This document shows positions 24,921-33,846 of a stretch of 64,000 nucleotides of DNA, piece by piece. Below the pieces are notes generated by a model. It was not told the origin of the DNA. It ran no database searches and saw only the letters and a list, made by a program, of their open reading frames with translations. The translations under genes were made by a program, and so were the position numbers. The first letter of the stretch is position 1; every line of letters starts with the position of its first letter. Source of the DNA: WHSW01 sp963767475 (GTDB lineage Bacteria > Actinomycetota > Thermoleophilia > Solirubrobacterales > 70-9). The stretch is from contig CAVYEI010000003.1 in the NCBI GenBank assembly GCA_963767475.1, positions 248,001 to 312,000 on the forward strand, read 5' to 3'.

Positions 24921-26051
24921 TCACCACTCCCGCAGCCGCGCGCTCGCCAGCATGTCCTCGCCGCTTCGCTGCCACTCGGCGCTCAGCGGCTTGAGCGCCT
25001 CGGCAACCCGCTCGAAGCCGGGCCCGGTGGCGAGCGGCGTGCCGGCGCCGAGCACGATCGGGGCGATGAACACCCGCAGGCTGTCGACCTCCCCCGCGGC
25101 CAGCAACGACCCGGCGAGCTCGGCTCCACCCTCGACCAGCAACGAGCTCACTCCGCGGCGTCCGAGCTCGGCGAGCGCATCGGCGAGCCGGCGCTGGTGA
25201 TCGCCGGCCAGCTCGATCACCTCGGCCCCGGCGGCGCGCAGCGCGGCGACGCGCTCGGCTTCGGCGCCGGCGGCGGCGAAGACCAGCAACGGCGCCTCGT
25301 CGATCGAGCGAACCAGGGCCGAGTCTGCCGGCAGCCTGGCGGCGGAGTCGAAGACGACCCTGGTCGGCTGGGAAGGGGGCGCCTCGGCGGTGTCGCGCGC
25401 GGTCAACAACGGGTCGTCGGCGAGCGCGGTGCCGATCCCGACGGCGACCGCGTCAGCCTCCGCGCGCCAGCTGTGCACCAGCGCGCGGCTCTCCGGACCG
25501 GAGATCCACTTCGAGTCGCCGCTCGGCGTCGCCGTGAAGCCGTCGAGGCTGATCGCCGACTTCAGCGTCACCAGCGGCAGCCCGGTACGGGCGTGCTTGC
25601 GAAAGGGCTGCACCAGGAGGCGGGCCGCCGCGGCCTCGGCGCCGTCGACGAACTCGACCGCGATCCCCTCGTCGCGGAGCACCCCCGGGCCGCGCCCCGA
25701 AGCCTTCTCGCTCGGGTCGTCGCAGCCGATCACGACCCGCGCGACGCCGGCATCGAGGATCGCCTGCGTACATGGTGGCTGGCGGCCCTGGTGGGCACAG
25801 GGCTCGAGGCTGACGTAGAGGGTCGCACCGGCCGGGTCGTGGCCGCGGTCGCGACAGTCGGCAAGCGCCGCGACCTCGGCGTGCAGGTCGCCGAGGCGGG
25901 CGTGAAAGCCCTCGCCGATCACCTCGTCGCCGTCGCCGACGAGGACAGCGCCGACGAGCGGATTGGGGCTGACCTTGCCACGGCCGAGGTCCGCGAGCTC
26001 GAGCGCTCGGCGAAGGTGGGCACGATCGGCGTCGGTGGCGACGAAAGTCAT
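24921..26051 (-). CDS. ribD: Bifunctional riboflavin deaminase/reductase
   Basis: The 376-residue enzyme has an N-terminal deaminase domain with HAEVAALADC and the zinc motif EPCAHQGRQPPCTQAI, and a C-terminal reductase domain with LKSAISLDGFTATPSGDSKW. It performs the second and third steps of the pathway. It is the first gene of ribD-ribE-ribBA-ribH. The leader is only about 90 bp and shows no FMN riboswitch. The divergent promoter region holds a 16-bp inverted repeat. Confidence 0.95.
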   Translation of the reverse strand: MTFVATDADRAHLRRALELADLGRGKVSPNPLVGAVLVGDGDEVIGEGFHARLGDLHAEVAALADCRDRGHDPAGATLYVSLEPCAHQGRQPPCTQAILDAGVARVVIGCDDPSEKASGRGPGVLRDEGIAVEFVDGAEAAAARLLVQPFRKHARTGLPLVTLKSAISLDGFTATPSGDSKWISGPESRALVHSWRAEADAVAVGIGTALADDPLLTARDTAEAPPSQPTRVVFDSAARLPADSALVRSIDEAPLLVFAAAGAEAERVAALRAAGAEVIELAGDHQRRLADALAELGRRGVSSLLVEGGAELAGSLLAAGEVDSLRVFIAPIVLGAGTPLATGPGFERVAEALKPLSAEWQRSGEDMLASARLREW

Positions 26052-26065
26052 CGGTTCAGCCCTGA

Positions 26066-26081
26066 TTGACTAGTCAGTCAA
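26066..26081. promoter_or_regulatory. Inverted-repeat operator candidate between ribD and the antiporter
   Basis: TTGACTAGTCAGTCAA has perfect 6-bp arms (TTGACT/AGTCAA) around four bases. This is a typical TetR-family operator layout, placed between divergent starts at 26051 and 26141. It may control one or both genes. No TetR gene is in the window. Confidence 0.5.
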
Positions 26082-26140
26082 CAGCAGTCTACCCCCTCCC
26101 GGAGTGTCTCGGGCCCGGTGGCGGATAGCGTGCGAGTCCC

Positions 26141-27970
26141 TTGTCGGACTACGAGCTGATCCTGATCGCGGGCCTGCTGCTGGCCACCGCCCTGGTGGCG
26201 GCCAAGGTTGCCGATCGTGTGCGCGTCCCCGGCCTGCTGCTGTTCCTCGGCCTGGGCATGGTGATCGGCTCCGAGGGCATCGGCGGGGTCGAGTTCGGTG
26301 GCGTGTCCGACACCGAGCTCACCCGCACCCTGGGCACGATCGGCCTGATCCTGATCCTGTTCGAGGGCGGGCTGACCGCGGGCTGGAGCGAGATCAAGCC
26401 CGTGCTCGGCACCGCGATCTCGCTGGCGACCGTCGGCACCGTGATCACCGCCGTGATCACCGGGCTGGCGGCGACCTGGCTCTTCGACCTCTCGACGCTC
26501 GAGGGCCTGCTGATCGGCTCGGCGGTGGCCGCCACCGACAGCGCCGCGATCTTCGCCGTCCTGCGCGGTTCGCACCTGCGCAAGAAGCTGGCGCGGGCGC
26601 TCGAGGGCGAGTCGGGGATGAACGATCCCGTCGCCCTGCTGCTGGTGACGGGGTTCATCGAGTGGATCCAGCTCCCCGACTACGGGGTCGTCGACATGGC
26701 CGGCAGCCTGGTGCTGAAGCTGGGGCTCGGGCTCGCTTTCGGGGTCGTGATCGGCTTCGGCGCCCGCTGGGCCTTTCGCAATCTCGATCTGCCCAGCCCG
26801 GGGCTCTACCCGGTCGCCTCGATCACCGCGGCGGCCCTCGCCTACGGCATTCCGGAGCTGGTCGAGGGCTCGGGCTTTCTCTCCGTCTACATCGCGGCCC
26901 TGATCCTCGGCACCGGCCCGGTCCCGGCGCGGCCGACGACGATCGCCTTTCACCAGGGCCTCTCCTGGGTCGCCCAGATCTCGCTCTTCACCCTGCTCGG
27001 GCTGCTCGTCTTCCCCAGCGGGCTCGGCGAGGTCGCAGGCGAGAGCCTGCTGCTCTCGGCCGTGCTGATCTTCATCGCCAGGCCATTGGCGGCGTTCGTC
27101 GCCAGCGCCTTCTCCGACTTCGACAACCGCGAGCGGCTGATGCTCGGCTGGGCGGGGCTGCGCGGCGCGATCCCGATCTGGCTCGCGACCTTCCCGGTGA
27201 TCGCCGGGATCGGCGACAACGAGCTGATCTTCAACACGATCTTCTTCGTCGTCGTCACCTCGACCCTGATCCAGGGGAGCACATTCGAGGCCCTGGCCCG
27301 CCGGCTCGGGGTTGTCAGCGAGGAATCGGTGCGGCCGCCGCCGCTGATCGAGACCGGGATCATCCGCGAGCTCGGCGGCGAGTCGTTCGTCTGGCGGGTG
27401 CGCGACGGCGACGCCGCGGTCGGCCACGCGATCAAGGAGCTCGGGCTGCCTCGCGATGCGCTCGTCAACCTGATCGTTCGCGACGGCTCGGCCCTGCCGC
27501 CTCGTGGCTCGACCGAGATCGAGGCCGGCGACGAGCTCCACATCGTCGCCCGGCTCGAGGCCCTGCCAGCGGTCCAGGAGCTGACCCAGCGCTGGCGCGA
27601 GGGGCCGCTCGGCGCCCCCGAGATCCCGGCGCTGCCGCCTCGCGGAGCGCCGCAGGTGTTCTCGGTCCGGCCGTGGGATCCCGAACGCGACGGCGATCCC
27701 GCCGCGCCGGAGGAAATCGAGGGCGTCTCGGTGACCCAGCACCTGCGCACCCGGCGCGACGGCAGCGGCTCGCTGGTGACGCTCGCCGACGGGCGCTATG
27801 CGGCGACCGGCGCCGACCTGCTCGCCGTCGGCGGTCGCCGCCGGCTCGCGGACTGGTGCGCGCGGCGCGTCTCGCTGCCGGGCGTCGGATCGGCCGAACG
27901 AGCCTGGTGGCAGGAGCTCGCCGGCGCGCTCAGCGCCCCGGTGCCACCACCAGACGCCGACCGCGCCTAG
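26141..27970 (+). CDS. Cation/proton antiporter (CPA1, CvrA/NhaP2-like)
   Basis: The 609-residue protein starts at TTG 26141 with about 12 membrane segments (residues 1-390), including ILFEGGLTAGW and the ion-binding AVAATDSAAIFAVL. A cytosolic TrkA-C domain follows (about 410-480, with AGDELHIVARLEALP), then another soluble tail. The layout matches K+/H+ antiporters of the NhaP2/CvrA type. It ends tail-to-tail with the nine-repeat secreted gene; the two stop codons share bases (CTAG). Confidence 0.87.
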   Translation: MSDYELILIAGLLLATALVAAKVADRVRVPGLLLFLGLGMVIGSEGIGGVEFGGVSDTELTRTLGTIGLILILFEGGLTAGWSEIKPVLGTAISLATVGTVITAVITGLAATWLFDLSTLEGLLIGSAVAATDSAAIFAVLRGSHLRKKLARALEGESGMNDPVALLLVTGFIEWIQLPDYGVVDMAGSLVLKLGLGLAFGVVIGFGARWAFRNLDLPSPGLYPVASITAAALAYGIPELVEGSGFLSVYIAALILGTGPVPARPTTIAFHQGLSWVAQISLFTLLGLLVFPSGLGEVAGESLLLSAVLIFIARPLAAFVASAFSDFDNRERLMLGWAGLRGAIPIWLATFPVIAGIGDNELIFNTIFFVVVTSTLIQGSTFEALARRLGVVSEESVRPPPLIETGIIRELGGESFVWRVRDGDAAVGHAIKELGLPRDALVNLIVRDGSALPPRGSTEIEAGDELHIVARLEALPAVQELTQRWREGPLGAPEIPALPPRGAPQVFSVRPWDPERDGDPAAPEEIEGVSVTQHLRTRRDGSGSLVTLADGRYAATGADLLAVGGRRRLADWCARRVSLPGVGSAERAWWQELAGALSAPVPPPDADRA

Positions 27971-29931
27971 CGGCGCTTCTTCGCCCGGACCTTCTCGGTG
28001 TTCGACAGATCCCCGAGGCAGGCGGCGTTCTCCGCGAGCTCGGCCCTGTAGGTCGTGGTCTTGCGCACCGGGGTCTTGAGCGAGAACGAGCCGTCGCCGG
28101 CACTGGTCGCGGTCGCGAAGTCCTTGAAGGGCCCGCCCTTTCGCTTGCGCTCGAGGCTCACTTCCTGGTTCGCCGCGCATGCGGGATTTGCCGAGGCCAT
28201 CGCGCCGCGGAGCGTCACCTTCTTGCCCTTTGGCACCTTGCGCTTGGACGCGTCCAGCTGAAGCGTTCGCGCCGCCTTGTCCGTGGGCGGCGGTGGTGGT
28301 GGCGGCGGCGGGGGAGGCGACGGTCCGATCGTGAAGGCAAAGACGTCATCCGCAGTGTCGGCGTCGTCGGCGGTCAGGGCCTCGTCCGAATCGACGAACA
28401 CGACTGAGCCGTCAGCGGACACGCCCCCGAGGCCGGCGTTGAACGGTCCATTGCCGCCGGCCGGGCCGGTCGAGATCCGGGTAGTGACGCCACCGGCGCG
28501 CTCGTAGACGTCGACCTGGTTCTCGGTGTCGTCGGCCGTCCACCGCTCGTCGGTGTTGAAGAAAGCCCTGGTCCCGTCAGCCGAGATCGCGGGGAAGCCG
28601 GTGTCCTGGAGGCCGTTGCCGCCCAGCGGGCCGGTCGAGATCCGGGTGGTGACGCCGCCGCTGCGCTCGTACGTGTCGTAGTGGCTGTCGGTGTCGTCGG
28701 CGGTCCACTTCTCCTGCGTGCTGATGAACACCCGGGTCCCATCCTGCGAAATGCGGAATTGGAACGGCTCGAACGGACCGTTTCCGTCGCCGTTCGGACC
28801 CCTCGAGAGCCGCGTGATCACACCACCGCTGCGCTCGTAGAAGTCGGTTTGCGTGTCTTCGTCGTCGGGCGTGAATTGCTCGGTGGTGATGAGGAAAAGG
28901 CGGCTGCCGTCGGCCGAGACGCCGGCGAGACCGGTGTTGGCCGCCCCGTTGCCGGCGGCACCCTCGCCGTCCGAGATCCAGGTAGTCGTCGTTCCCGTGC
29001 GCTCGTAGATGTCGTTGAACGCGTCCGTGTCGGACGCCGTCAGCGGCTCGGACGTGACGAAGAAGACCCGAGTGCCGTCGCTGGAAGCGCCGGCGAAGCC
29101 TGCGGGGAACCCGCCGGTGCCGTCACCAGTGCCTCCCCTCGAGATCCGAGTGGTGGCGCCCGCCGCGCGCTCGTAGGCATCCCGCTCGGCGTCCGTGTCG
29201 TCGAGGGTCAGCGCCTCGTTGGTGTTGAAGAAGACCCGGGCTCCGTCGGCGGAGGCGCCGCCGAACGTCGCCGCGAACGCTCCGTTGCCGGCGACCCCCT
29301 CACCGGCTGAGACCTTCGTCGTCACCCCGCCGCTGCGCTCGAACAGGTCGTTGGACATGTCCGTGTCGTCGGTCGTCAGCGGCTCCTCGGTCGTGAAGAA
29401 GACCTCCGCGCCGTCAGCGGTGACGTGCTCGACGCTGAGCCCCTCGAACGGCCCGTCGTCGGGGACACCCTGGCCGGTGGAGACCTTGGTCGTCGTTCCG
29501 CCGGTGCGCTCGTAGATGTCCTCCTCGGCGTCGTCGTCGTCTTCCGTCAGCATCTCGTCCGTCGTGAAGTGGACGCGGCTGCCGTCCGCTGAGATCGCCA
29601 CGAAGTTAGAAAAGAAGCCGGTTCCGTTGCCGCCGTCCGGCCCGGTCGAGACGAGGCTCGTGACGCCGCCATCGCGGACGTAGAGATCCTCCTCCGTGTC
29701 ACCGTCTTCGACGGTCAGCGCCTCGTCGGTCCTGAAGACCACCGCGGTGCCGTCGGCCGAGACACCGTCCGCAGAGGCGTCGAAGTTGCCATTACCGCCG
29801 GTCGGTCCGAACGAGACCCGCTCCGCGGTGTCGTGCGAGGCGAGCGCGGCCGGCGCAAGGATCACGACCGCCGCGACCGCCACAGCCGCGGTCAGCCGTA
29901 CGACGCCTCCATCCCTGGTTGCCATCCGCAT
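27967..29931 (-). CDS. Secreted nine-repeat protein with polyproline linker and Ig-like domain
   Basis: After a signal peptide (ATG 29931; GTG 29946 is an alternative) come nine repeats of about 55 residues, each like SADGTRVFFNTDE..LT.DDTD...D.YER.GGVTTRIS. The spacing suits a TolB/WD-like beta-propeller. Asp-rich DDTD loops may bind calcium. A run of 11 prolines and a 95-residue Lys-rich domain with two Cys pairs (ANPACAANQE, ENAACLGD), resembling an Ig-like module, complete it. Probably cell-surface or secreted; no enzyme motif. Confidence 0.8.
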   Translation of the reverse strand: MRMATRDGGVVRLTAAVAVAAVVILAPAALASHDTAERVSFGPTGGNGNFDASADGVSADGTAVVFRTDEALTVEDGDTEEDLYVRDGGVTSLVSTGPDGGNGTGFFSNFVAISADGSRVHFTTDEMLTEDDDDAEEDIYERTGGTTTKVSTGQGVPDDGPFEGLSVEHVTADGAEVFFTTEEPLTTDDTDMSNDLFERSGGVTTKVSAGEGVAGNGAFAATFGGASADGARVFFNTNEALTLDDTDAERDAYERAAGATTRISRGGTGDGTGGFPAGFAGASSDGTRVFFVTSEPLTASDTDAFNDIYERTGTTTTWISDGEGAAGNGAANTGLAGVSADGSRLFLITTEQFTPDDEDTQTDFYERSGGVITRLSRGPNGDGNGPFEPFQFRISQDGTRVFISTQEKWTADDTDSHYDTYERSGGVTTRISTGPLGGNGLQDTGFPAISADGTRAFFNTDERWTADDTENQVDVYERAGGVTTRISTGPAGGNGPFNAGLGGVSADGSVVFVDSDEALTADDADTADDVFAFTIGPSPPPPPPPPPPPTDKAARTLQLDASKRKVPKGKKVTLRGAMASANPACAANQEVSLERKRKGGPFKDFATATSAGDGSFSLKTPVRKTTTYRAELAENAACLGDLSNTEKVRAKKRR

Positions 29932-29985
29932 ACGCGGTTCTAACACCCTCCGGGCGCCGCCGCAAGCAACCGGACGGATTTCCCG

Positions 29986-30684
29986 TTAGTCCGCGCCGGC
30001 GGCCGCGACGATTGCCGCGTAGGCCTCGGCCGGACCAGCGGCCCCGAAGATCGCCGAGCCCGCGACCAGCAGGGTCGCGCCCGCCTCGGAGACCGGGCCG
30101 GCCGTCTCGGGATCGACGCCCCCGTCGACCTCGAGGAGCGCGCCGGGAACGACCCCGGCGAGGCGGCGCAGCTTGTCGGGCGAGCCGGGGATGAACGCCT
30201 GGCCGCCCCACCCGGGGTTGACGCTCATGCAGAGCACGATGTCGGCCACCCCGCCGAGCTCCGAGAGCGCCTCGACCGGCGTCCCCGGGTTGAGCGCGAT
30301 GCCGGCGAGGCAGCCGAGGTCGCGGATCGCGTTCAGAGTCCGGTTGGCATGCGCGGTGGCCTCGCAGTGGACGGTGATCGAGTCGGCGCCGGCCTTGGCG
30401 AACTCGGCGATCTGCTGCTCGGGTCGCGCGATCATCAGGTGGACGTCGATCACGCCGCCTGCGTCGTGCACCTGGTCGGCGATCGCACCGGCGACCAGGG
30501 GGCCGATCGTGATCGGGGGGACGAAGTGGCCGTCCATGACGTCGACGTGGATCACCCGCGCACCGGCGTCCATGACCTCCGCCACCTGGGCTCCGAGCCG
30601 AGCGAAGTCGGCAGAGAGGATCGAGGGCGCGACCCGGCGGCCGCTGTAGGCGTCCGCGCGGCCTGGTTTCGGTTCGGAGCTCAC
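29986..30684 (-). CDS. rpe: Ribulose-phosphate 3-epimerase
   Basis: The 232-residue TIM-barrel enzyme interconverts ribulose-5-phosphate and xylulose-5-phosphate. VAPSILSADFARLG, VIHVDVMDGHFVPPITIGP and SVNPGWGGQAFIPGS are the family signatures, holding the metal-binding His and Asp residues. GTG 30684 is chosen because it overlaps the upstream stop (GTGA), matching the other junctions of this operon; a TTG further up is less likely. Confidence 0.93.
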   Translation of the reverse strand: MSSEPKPGRADAYSGRRVAPSILSADFARLGAQVAEVMDAGARVIHVDVMDGHFVPPITIGPLVAGAIADQVHDAGGVIDVHLMIARPEQQIAEFAKAGADSITVHCEATAHANRTLNAIRDLGCLAGIALNPGTPVEALSELGGVADIVLCMSVNPGWGGQAFIPGSPDKLRRLAGVVPGALLEVDGGVDPETAGPVSEAGATLLVAGSAIFGAAGPAEAYAAIVAAAGAD

Positions 30685-30908
30685 ACCGGGGTCAACATCG
30701 AGTGGCCGCAATGCTGGCAGAGCAGGTCCTCATCGGTGGACATCCTGACCATCGTCTGGTGCTCGCCGCAGTTCGGACAGCCGGAGACGAGCTCGAAGCG
30801 GCTGAGGCAGTAGACGCAGCGGTAGCGGCCCGGGAGCTGGGTCGGACGAAGCCAAGGCTCGCCACAGCCGGGGCATGCGGGCCTGCGGATCGCGCGGTCG
30901 TCGGCCAT
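30681..30908 (-). CDS. Small zinc-ribbon protein
   Basis: The 75-residue protein has four CxxC pairs: CPGCGEPW, CVYCLSRF, CPNCGEHQ and CQHCGHSM, enough for two zinc ribbons. Such proteins may bind RNA or protein partners; no specific function is known. The ATG at 30908 touches the rsmB stop (TGATG), and its own stop overlaps rpe. Its position inside a translation/rRNA-modification operon suggests a ribosome-related role, which is inference. Confidence 0.78.
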   Translation of the reverse strand: MADDRAIRRPACPGCGEPWLRPTQLPGRYRCVYCLSRFELVSGCPNCGEHQTMVRMSTDEDLLCQHCGHSMLTPV

Positions 30909-32293
30909 CACACCGGCCCCCGGCGGCGATAGCGAGCACAGAAGAACCCGGTTGTCCGGTCGCGCTCGGGAAGCAGCTGGAGGAAGCGGGGATCGCGTCT
31001 GGAGGCCAGCCGGCGATGGCTCGCCCCGAGGTCATCGACCTCGACCTCGGCGACGTACTCGGCAAGGCCCCCGGCGACCTCCTCGTTCTCGCGCGCCGAG
31101 ATCGTGCAGGTGGAGTAGACGAGCGTGCCGCCCGGGCGCAGCGCTCGCGCGGCTCGGACCAGCAGGCGACGCTGAAGCGCGGCGACGCGCTCGCAATCGG
31201 CGGCGGACTTGCGCCAGCGAGCGTCTGGGCGGGACGCGAGCGTCCCGAGGTCGGAACAGGGCGGATCCAAGAGGATTCGATCGTAGCCCGACCCGAGGTC
31301 GACCTCCGTCGCGTCGCCGACCTGAACGCGAACGCAGCTCGCGCCGACGCGCGCGCACATCGCCTCGACCTCGGCCGCCCGCCGCTCGTCGGACTCGATC
31401 GAGACGATCTCGCCGCTGTCGTCGATCCGGGCGGCGATCGCGGTCGTCTTGATCCCCGGGCCGGCGCAGAGATCGAGCACTCGCTCGCCGGGCTGCGGGT
31501 CGAGCAGCGCGACCACGGCCTGCGAGCCGCGTGACTGCGGCACCAGCTCGCCGGTGGCGATCCGCGCACCGACCGGCTCGGCGGCCAGGTCGACGACCAG
31601 CCCCGCGGCCGGGTCGAGCAGCTCGCCGGAGCCGGGACCGGTGACCTCGATTCCGGCCTGGCGCAGGTCGGCCGCGACCGCTGCCGGCTCGCGGCGCAGT
31701 GTGTTCACACGCAGGGCGGTCTCCGCGGGCTCGTTCATCGCCGCCATCAGCAGGCGCGCCTCGGCCGCCCCGAGCTCCTCCCACCACATCTCCACCAGCC
31801 ACTCGGGATAGGAGTGGGCGACCGCGGCCCCGGCCGGAGCCGCGTCGTCGAGCGTCGCCAGCAGCTCCGCGCGCTCGGCGGCGGCGCGGCGCAGGAGCGC
31901 GTTGACGAAACCGGTGGCCGCACGGGCGCGGCCGTGTGGACCTCCGGCGCGGCGCATCCCGTCCTTGGCCAGCTCGACGGCCTGGTCGACGGCGGCGTGG
32001 TCGGCGGTCTCCGAGAAGAGCAGCTCATAGAGGCCCAGCCGCAGGGCGGCGAGCGCCGCCGCGTCCACCCTGCCGCCGCGCCGCCCCGCCAGCAGCGCGA
32101 TCAGATGGTCGCTGGTACCGCGCCGCTGCACCGAGCCGTAGGCGAGCCGCTTCGCCTGCGCGAGCTCCCGGCCCTCGAGCTCGAGCCGGGTGGCCGCGGC
32201 GATGAACGCGCGGTCGGTCCAGGCGCCGTCCTCGAACGTGCGCCGCAGGATCTCGTAGGCGACCCGCCGCGCCGGGGTGACCTCCGCACTCAC
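30908..32293 (-). CDS. rsmB: 16S rRNA (cytosine(967)-C5)-methyltransferase
   Basis: The 461-residue enzyme has an N-terminal NusB-like RNA-binding domain (about 1-140) and a C-terminal methyltransferase domain. Visible motifs are VLDLCAGPGIKTTAIAAR (SAM), LLDPPCSDLG and VYSTCTIS, with the two catalytic cysteines. The start is GTG overlapping the fmt stop. Confidence 0.94.
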   Translation of the reverse strand: MSAEVTPARRVAYEILRRTFEDGAWTDRAFIAAATRLELEGRELAQAKRLAYGSVQRRGTSDHLIALLAGRRGGRVDAAALAALRLGLYELLFSETADHAAVDQAVELAKDGMRRAGGPHGRARAATGFVNALLRRAAAERAELLATLDDAAPAGAAVAHSYPEWLVEMWWEELGAAEARLLMAAMNEPAETALRVNTLRREPAAVAADLRQAGIEVTGPGSGELLDPAAGLVVDLAAEPVGARIATGELVPQSRGSQAVVALLDPQPGERVLDLCAGPGIKTTAIAARIDDSGEIVSIESDERRAAEVEAMCARVGASCVRVQVGDATEVDLGSGYDRILLDPPCSDLGTLASRPDARWRKSAADCERVAALQRRLLVRAARALRPGGTLVYSTCTISARENEEVAGGLAEYVAEVEVDDLGASHRRLASRRDPRFLQLLPERDRTTGFFCARYRRRGPV

Positions 32294-33183
32294 GGCAGCT
32301 CGTGGCCGCGCAGGTAGGCGTCCGCGTCCATCGGCCGGCCACCCGGCGGGCGCACGCGCAGCAGCCGCAGCACCCCGTCCGCGCAGCCGAGCCGCAGGCC
32401 GTCGGCGCCGTCGAGCGTTCCCTGGGCCAGCTCTCCGGTTTCGGCCCGGGCCTCGACCACGCCCAGCCGCTCGCCGCTTGGCAGCTCGAGGTAGGCGCCG
32501 ATGTGGGGGGTCAGCGCCCGCACCCGGCGCTCGAGCTCGATCGCGCCGCGGCCCGGGTCGAGGCGGCGTTCCTCGGGGGCGATCTTCTCCGCGTAGGTCA
32601 CCCGCGAGTCGTCCTGGGCGACGAACTCGAGCGTCCCTCGCCGGCGGCGCTCGAGCGCCTCGGTGAGCAGCCGCGCTCCGACGTCCTCGAGCCGAGCCGA
32701 GAGCCGGCCGTAGTCGTCATCCTCGATCGCCACGGCCTCTTGGAGCGCCACAGGGCCCGCGTCGAGACCCTCCGTGAGCCGCATGATCGAGACCCCGGTC
32801 TCGGGGTCACCGGCGTCGATCGCCCGCTCGATCGGCGCCGCGCCGCGCCAGCGCGGCAGCAGCGACGGGTGCACGTTGAGCAGCTCGAGCTCCGACAGCA
32901 GCGGCTCGCGCAGCAGCTGTCCAAAGGCGCAGACGACCCCGAGATCGGGGTTCACTGCGCGGATCCGCTCCAGCGCCTCCGGCTCCTCGGTGGCCTCGGT
33001 GCGAAGTACGTCGATCCCGAGCTCCTCGGCCGCGGCGGCCGCCGGCACGGGGCCGAGCTTGCGCCCGCGGCCGCGGCGCCGATCGGGCGGGGTGACAACG
33101 AGCGCCGGGCGATGCTCGGACTCGGTCAACCGTCGCAGGATCGCCGCTGCGAACTCGGAGGTACCGAGGTAGACGAGCCTCAC
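32290..33183 (-). CDS. fmt: Methionyl-tRNA formyltransferase
   Basis: The 297-residue enzyme formylates initiator Met-tRNA. LVYLGTSEFAAAILRRL starts the Rossmann domain, NVHPSLLPRWRGAAPIERAI holds the catalytic Asn/His, and a C-terminal OB-fold domain follows. The GTG start overlaps the def stop (GTGA), so formylation and deformylation enzymes are coupled, as is common. The long open frame upstream is a def shadow. Confidence 0.95.
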   Translation of the reverse strand: MRLVYLGTSEFAAAILRRLTESEHRPALVVTPPDRRRGRGRKLGPVPAAAAAEELGIDVLRTEATEEPEALERIRAVNPDLGVVCAFGQLLREPLLSELELLNVHPSLLPRWRGAAPIERAIDAGDPETGVSIMRLTEGLDAGPVALQEAVAIEDDDYGRLSARLEDVGARLLTEALERRRRGTLEFVAQDDSRVTYAEKIAPEERRLDPGRGAIELERRVRALTPHIGAYLELPSGERLGVVEARAETGELAQGTLDGADGLRLGCADGVLRLLRVRPPGGRPMDADAYLRGHELP

Positions 33184-33818
33184 CCGTCGCCAGGCTCGGA
33201 CTCGGGCTCGGGCTCGGGCTCGGGGCTGTAGCTGGTGCCCTCGCGCAGCGCCCGCATCGCGCCCTTGCGCTGCTCGCGGACGGTGCGGTCGAGGATCAGA
33301 ACGCCGTCGAGATGGTCGATCTCGTGCTGGAGAACGCGGGCCTCGAGCCCCGAGGCCTCGAGCAGCAAGGGCTCGCCGCCGACGTCGAGGCCGCGGACGC
33401 GCGCGTGCAACGGCCGCTCGACGTCGAGGCCGATCCCGGGCAGGCTCAGGCACCCTTCCTCGGCGGTCGCGAGCTCGTCGGAGAGCCACTCGATCTGGGG
33501 GTTGGCGACGGCGGTGGCGCGGGCGTCGGGGCCGGCCTGAAAGACGAGCAGGCGCCGCAGGATCCCGAGCTGGGTCGCGGCGAGCCCGACGCCCATCGCG
33601 TCGCGCATGATCGCCACCATCCGCTCCGCTTCGGCCGCCAGCCCGGCGTCGAACTCGGTCACCTCGGAGGCGCGCGAGCGCAACACCGGATCGCCGTAGG
33701 TGACCACCTCGGCCAGCGCCGCGGCGCGGCGCTCACGCTCGCCCTCGCTGAGCTCGCCGTGGCTCGACTCCTCGACTTCGCTCGTTTCCTCGAGCTCCTC
33801 TTCGGTGGCCTCGCTCAT
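33180..33818 (-). CDS. def: Peptide deformylase with acidic N-terminal and PE-repeat C-terminal tails
   Basis: The core (about 38-190) has the three metal motifs GVGLAATQ, EGCLSLPG and HEIDHLDG. It removes the formyl group from nascent chains. An acidic N-terminal extension of about 37 residues (EEELEETSEVEESSHGELSE) and a PEPEPEPESEP tail are unusual; both are probably disordered. The tail comes from a short GAGCCC-type tandem repeat at about 33195-33228. It lies 28 bp downstream of priA. Confidence 0.95.
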   Translation of the reverse strand: MSEATEEELEETSEVEESSHGELSEGERERRAAALAEVVTYGDPVLRSRASEVTEFDAGLAAEAERMVAIMRDAMGVGLAATQLGILRRLLVFQAGPDARATAVANPQIEWLSDELATAEEGCLSLPGIGLDVERPLHARVRGLDVGGEPLLLEASGLEARVLQHEIDHLDGVLILDRTVREQRKGAMRALREGTSYSPEPEPEPESEPGDG

Positions 33819-33846
33819 CCAGATCGAGTTTATGAGGCCGGGGTCG

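Noticed and set aside
26052..26140. FMN riboswitch before ribD
   Set aside because: The gap is under 90 bp and lacks the conserved RFN sequences; only an inverted repeat is found.
33190..33235. Tandem DNA repeat as a regulatory element
   Set aside because: It is the coding sequence for the PEPEPE tail of peptide deformylase.
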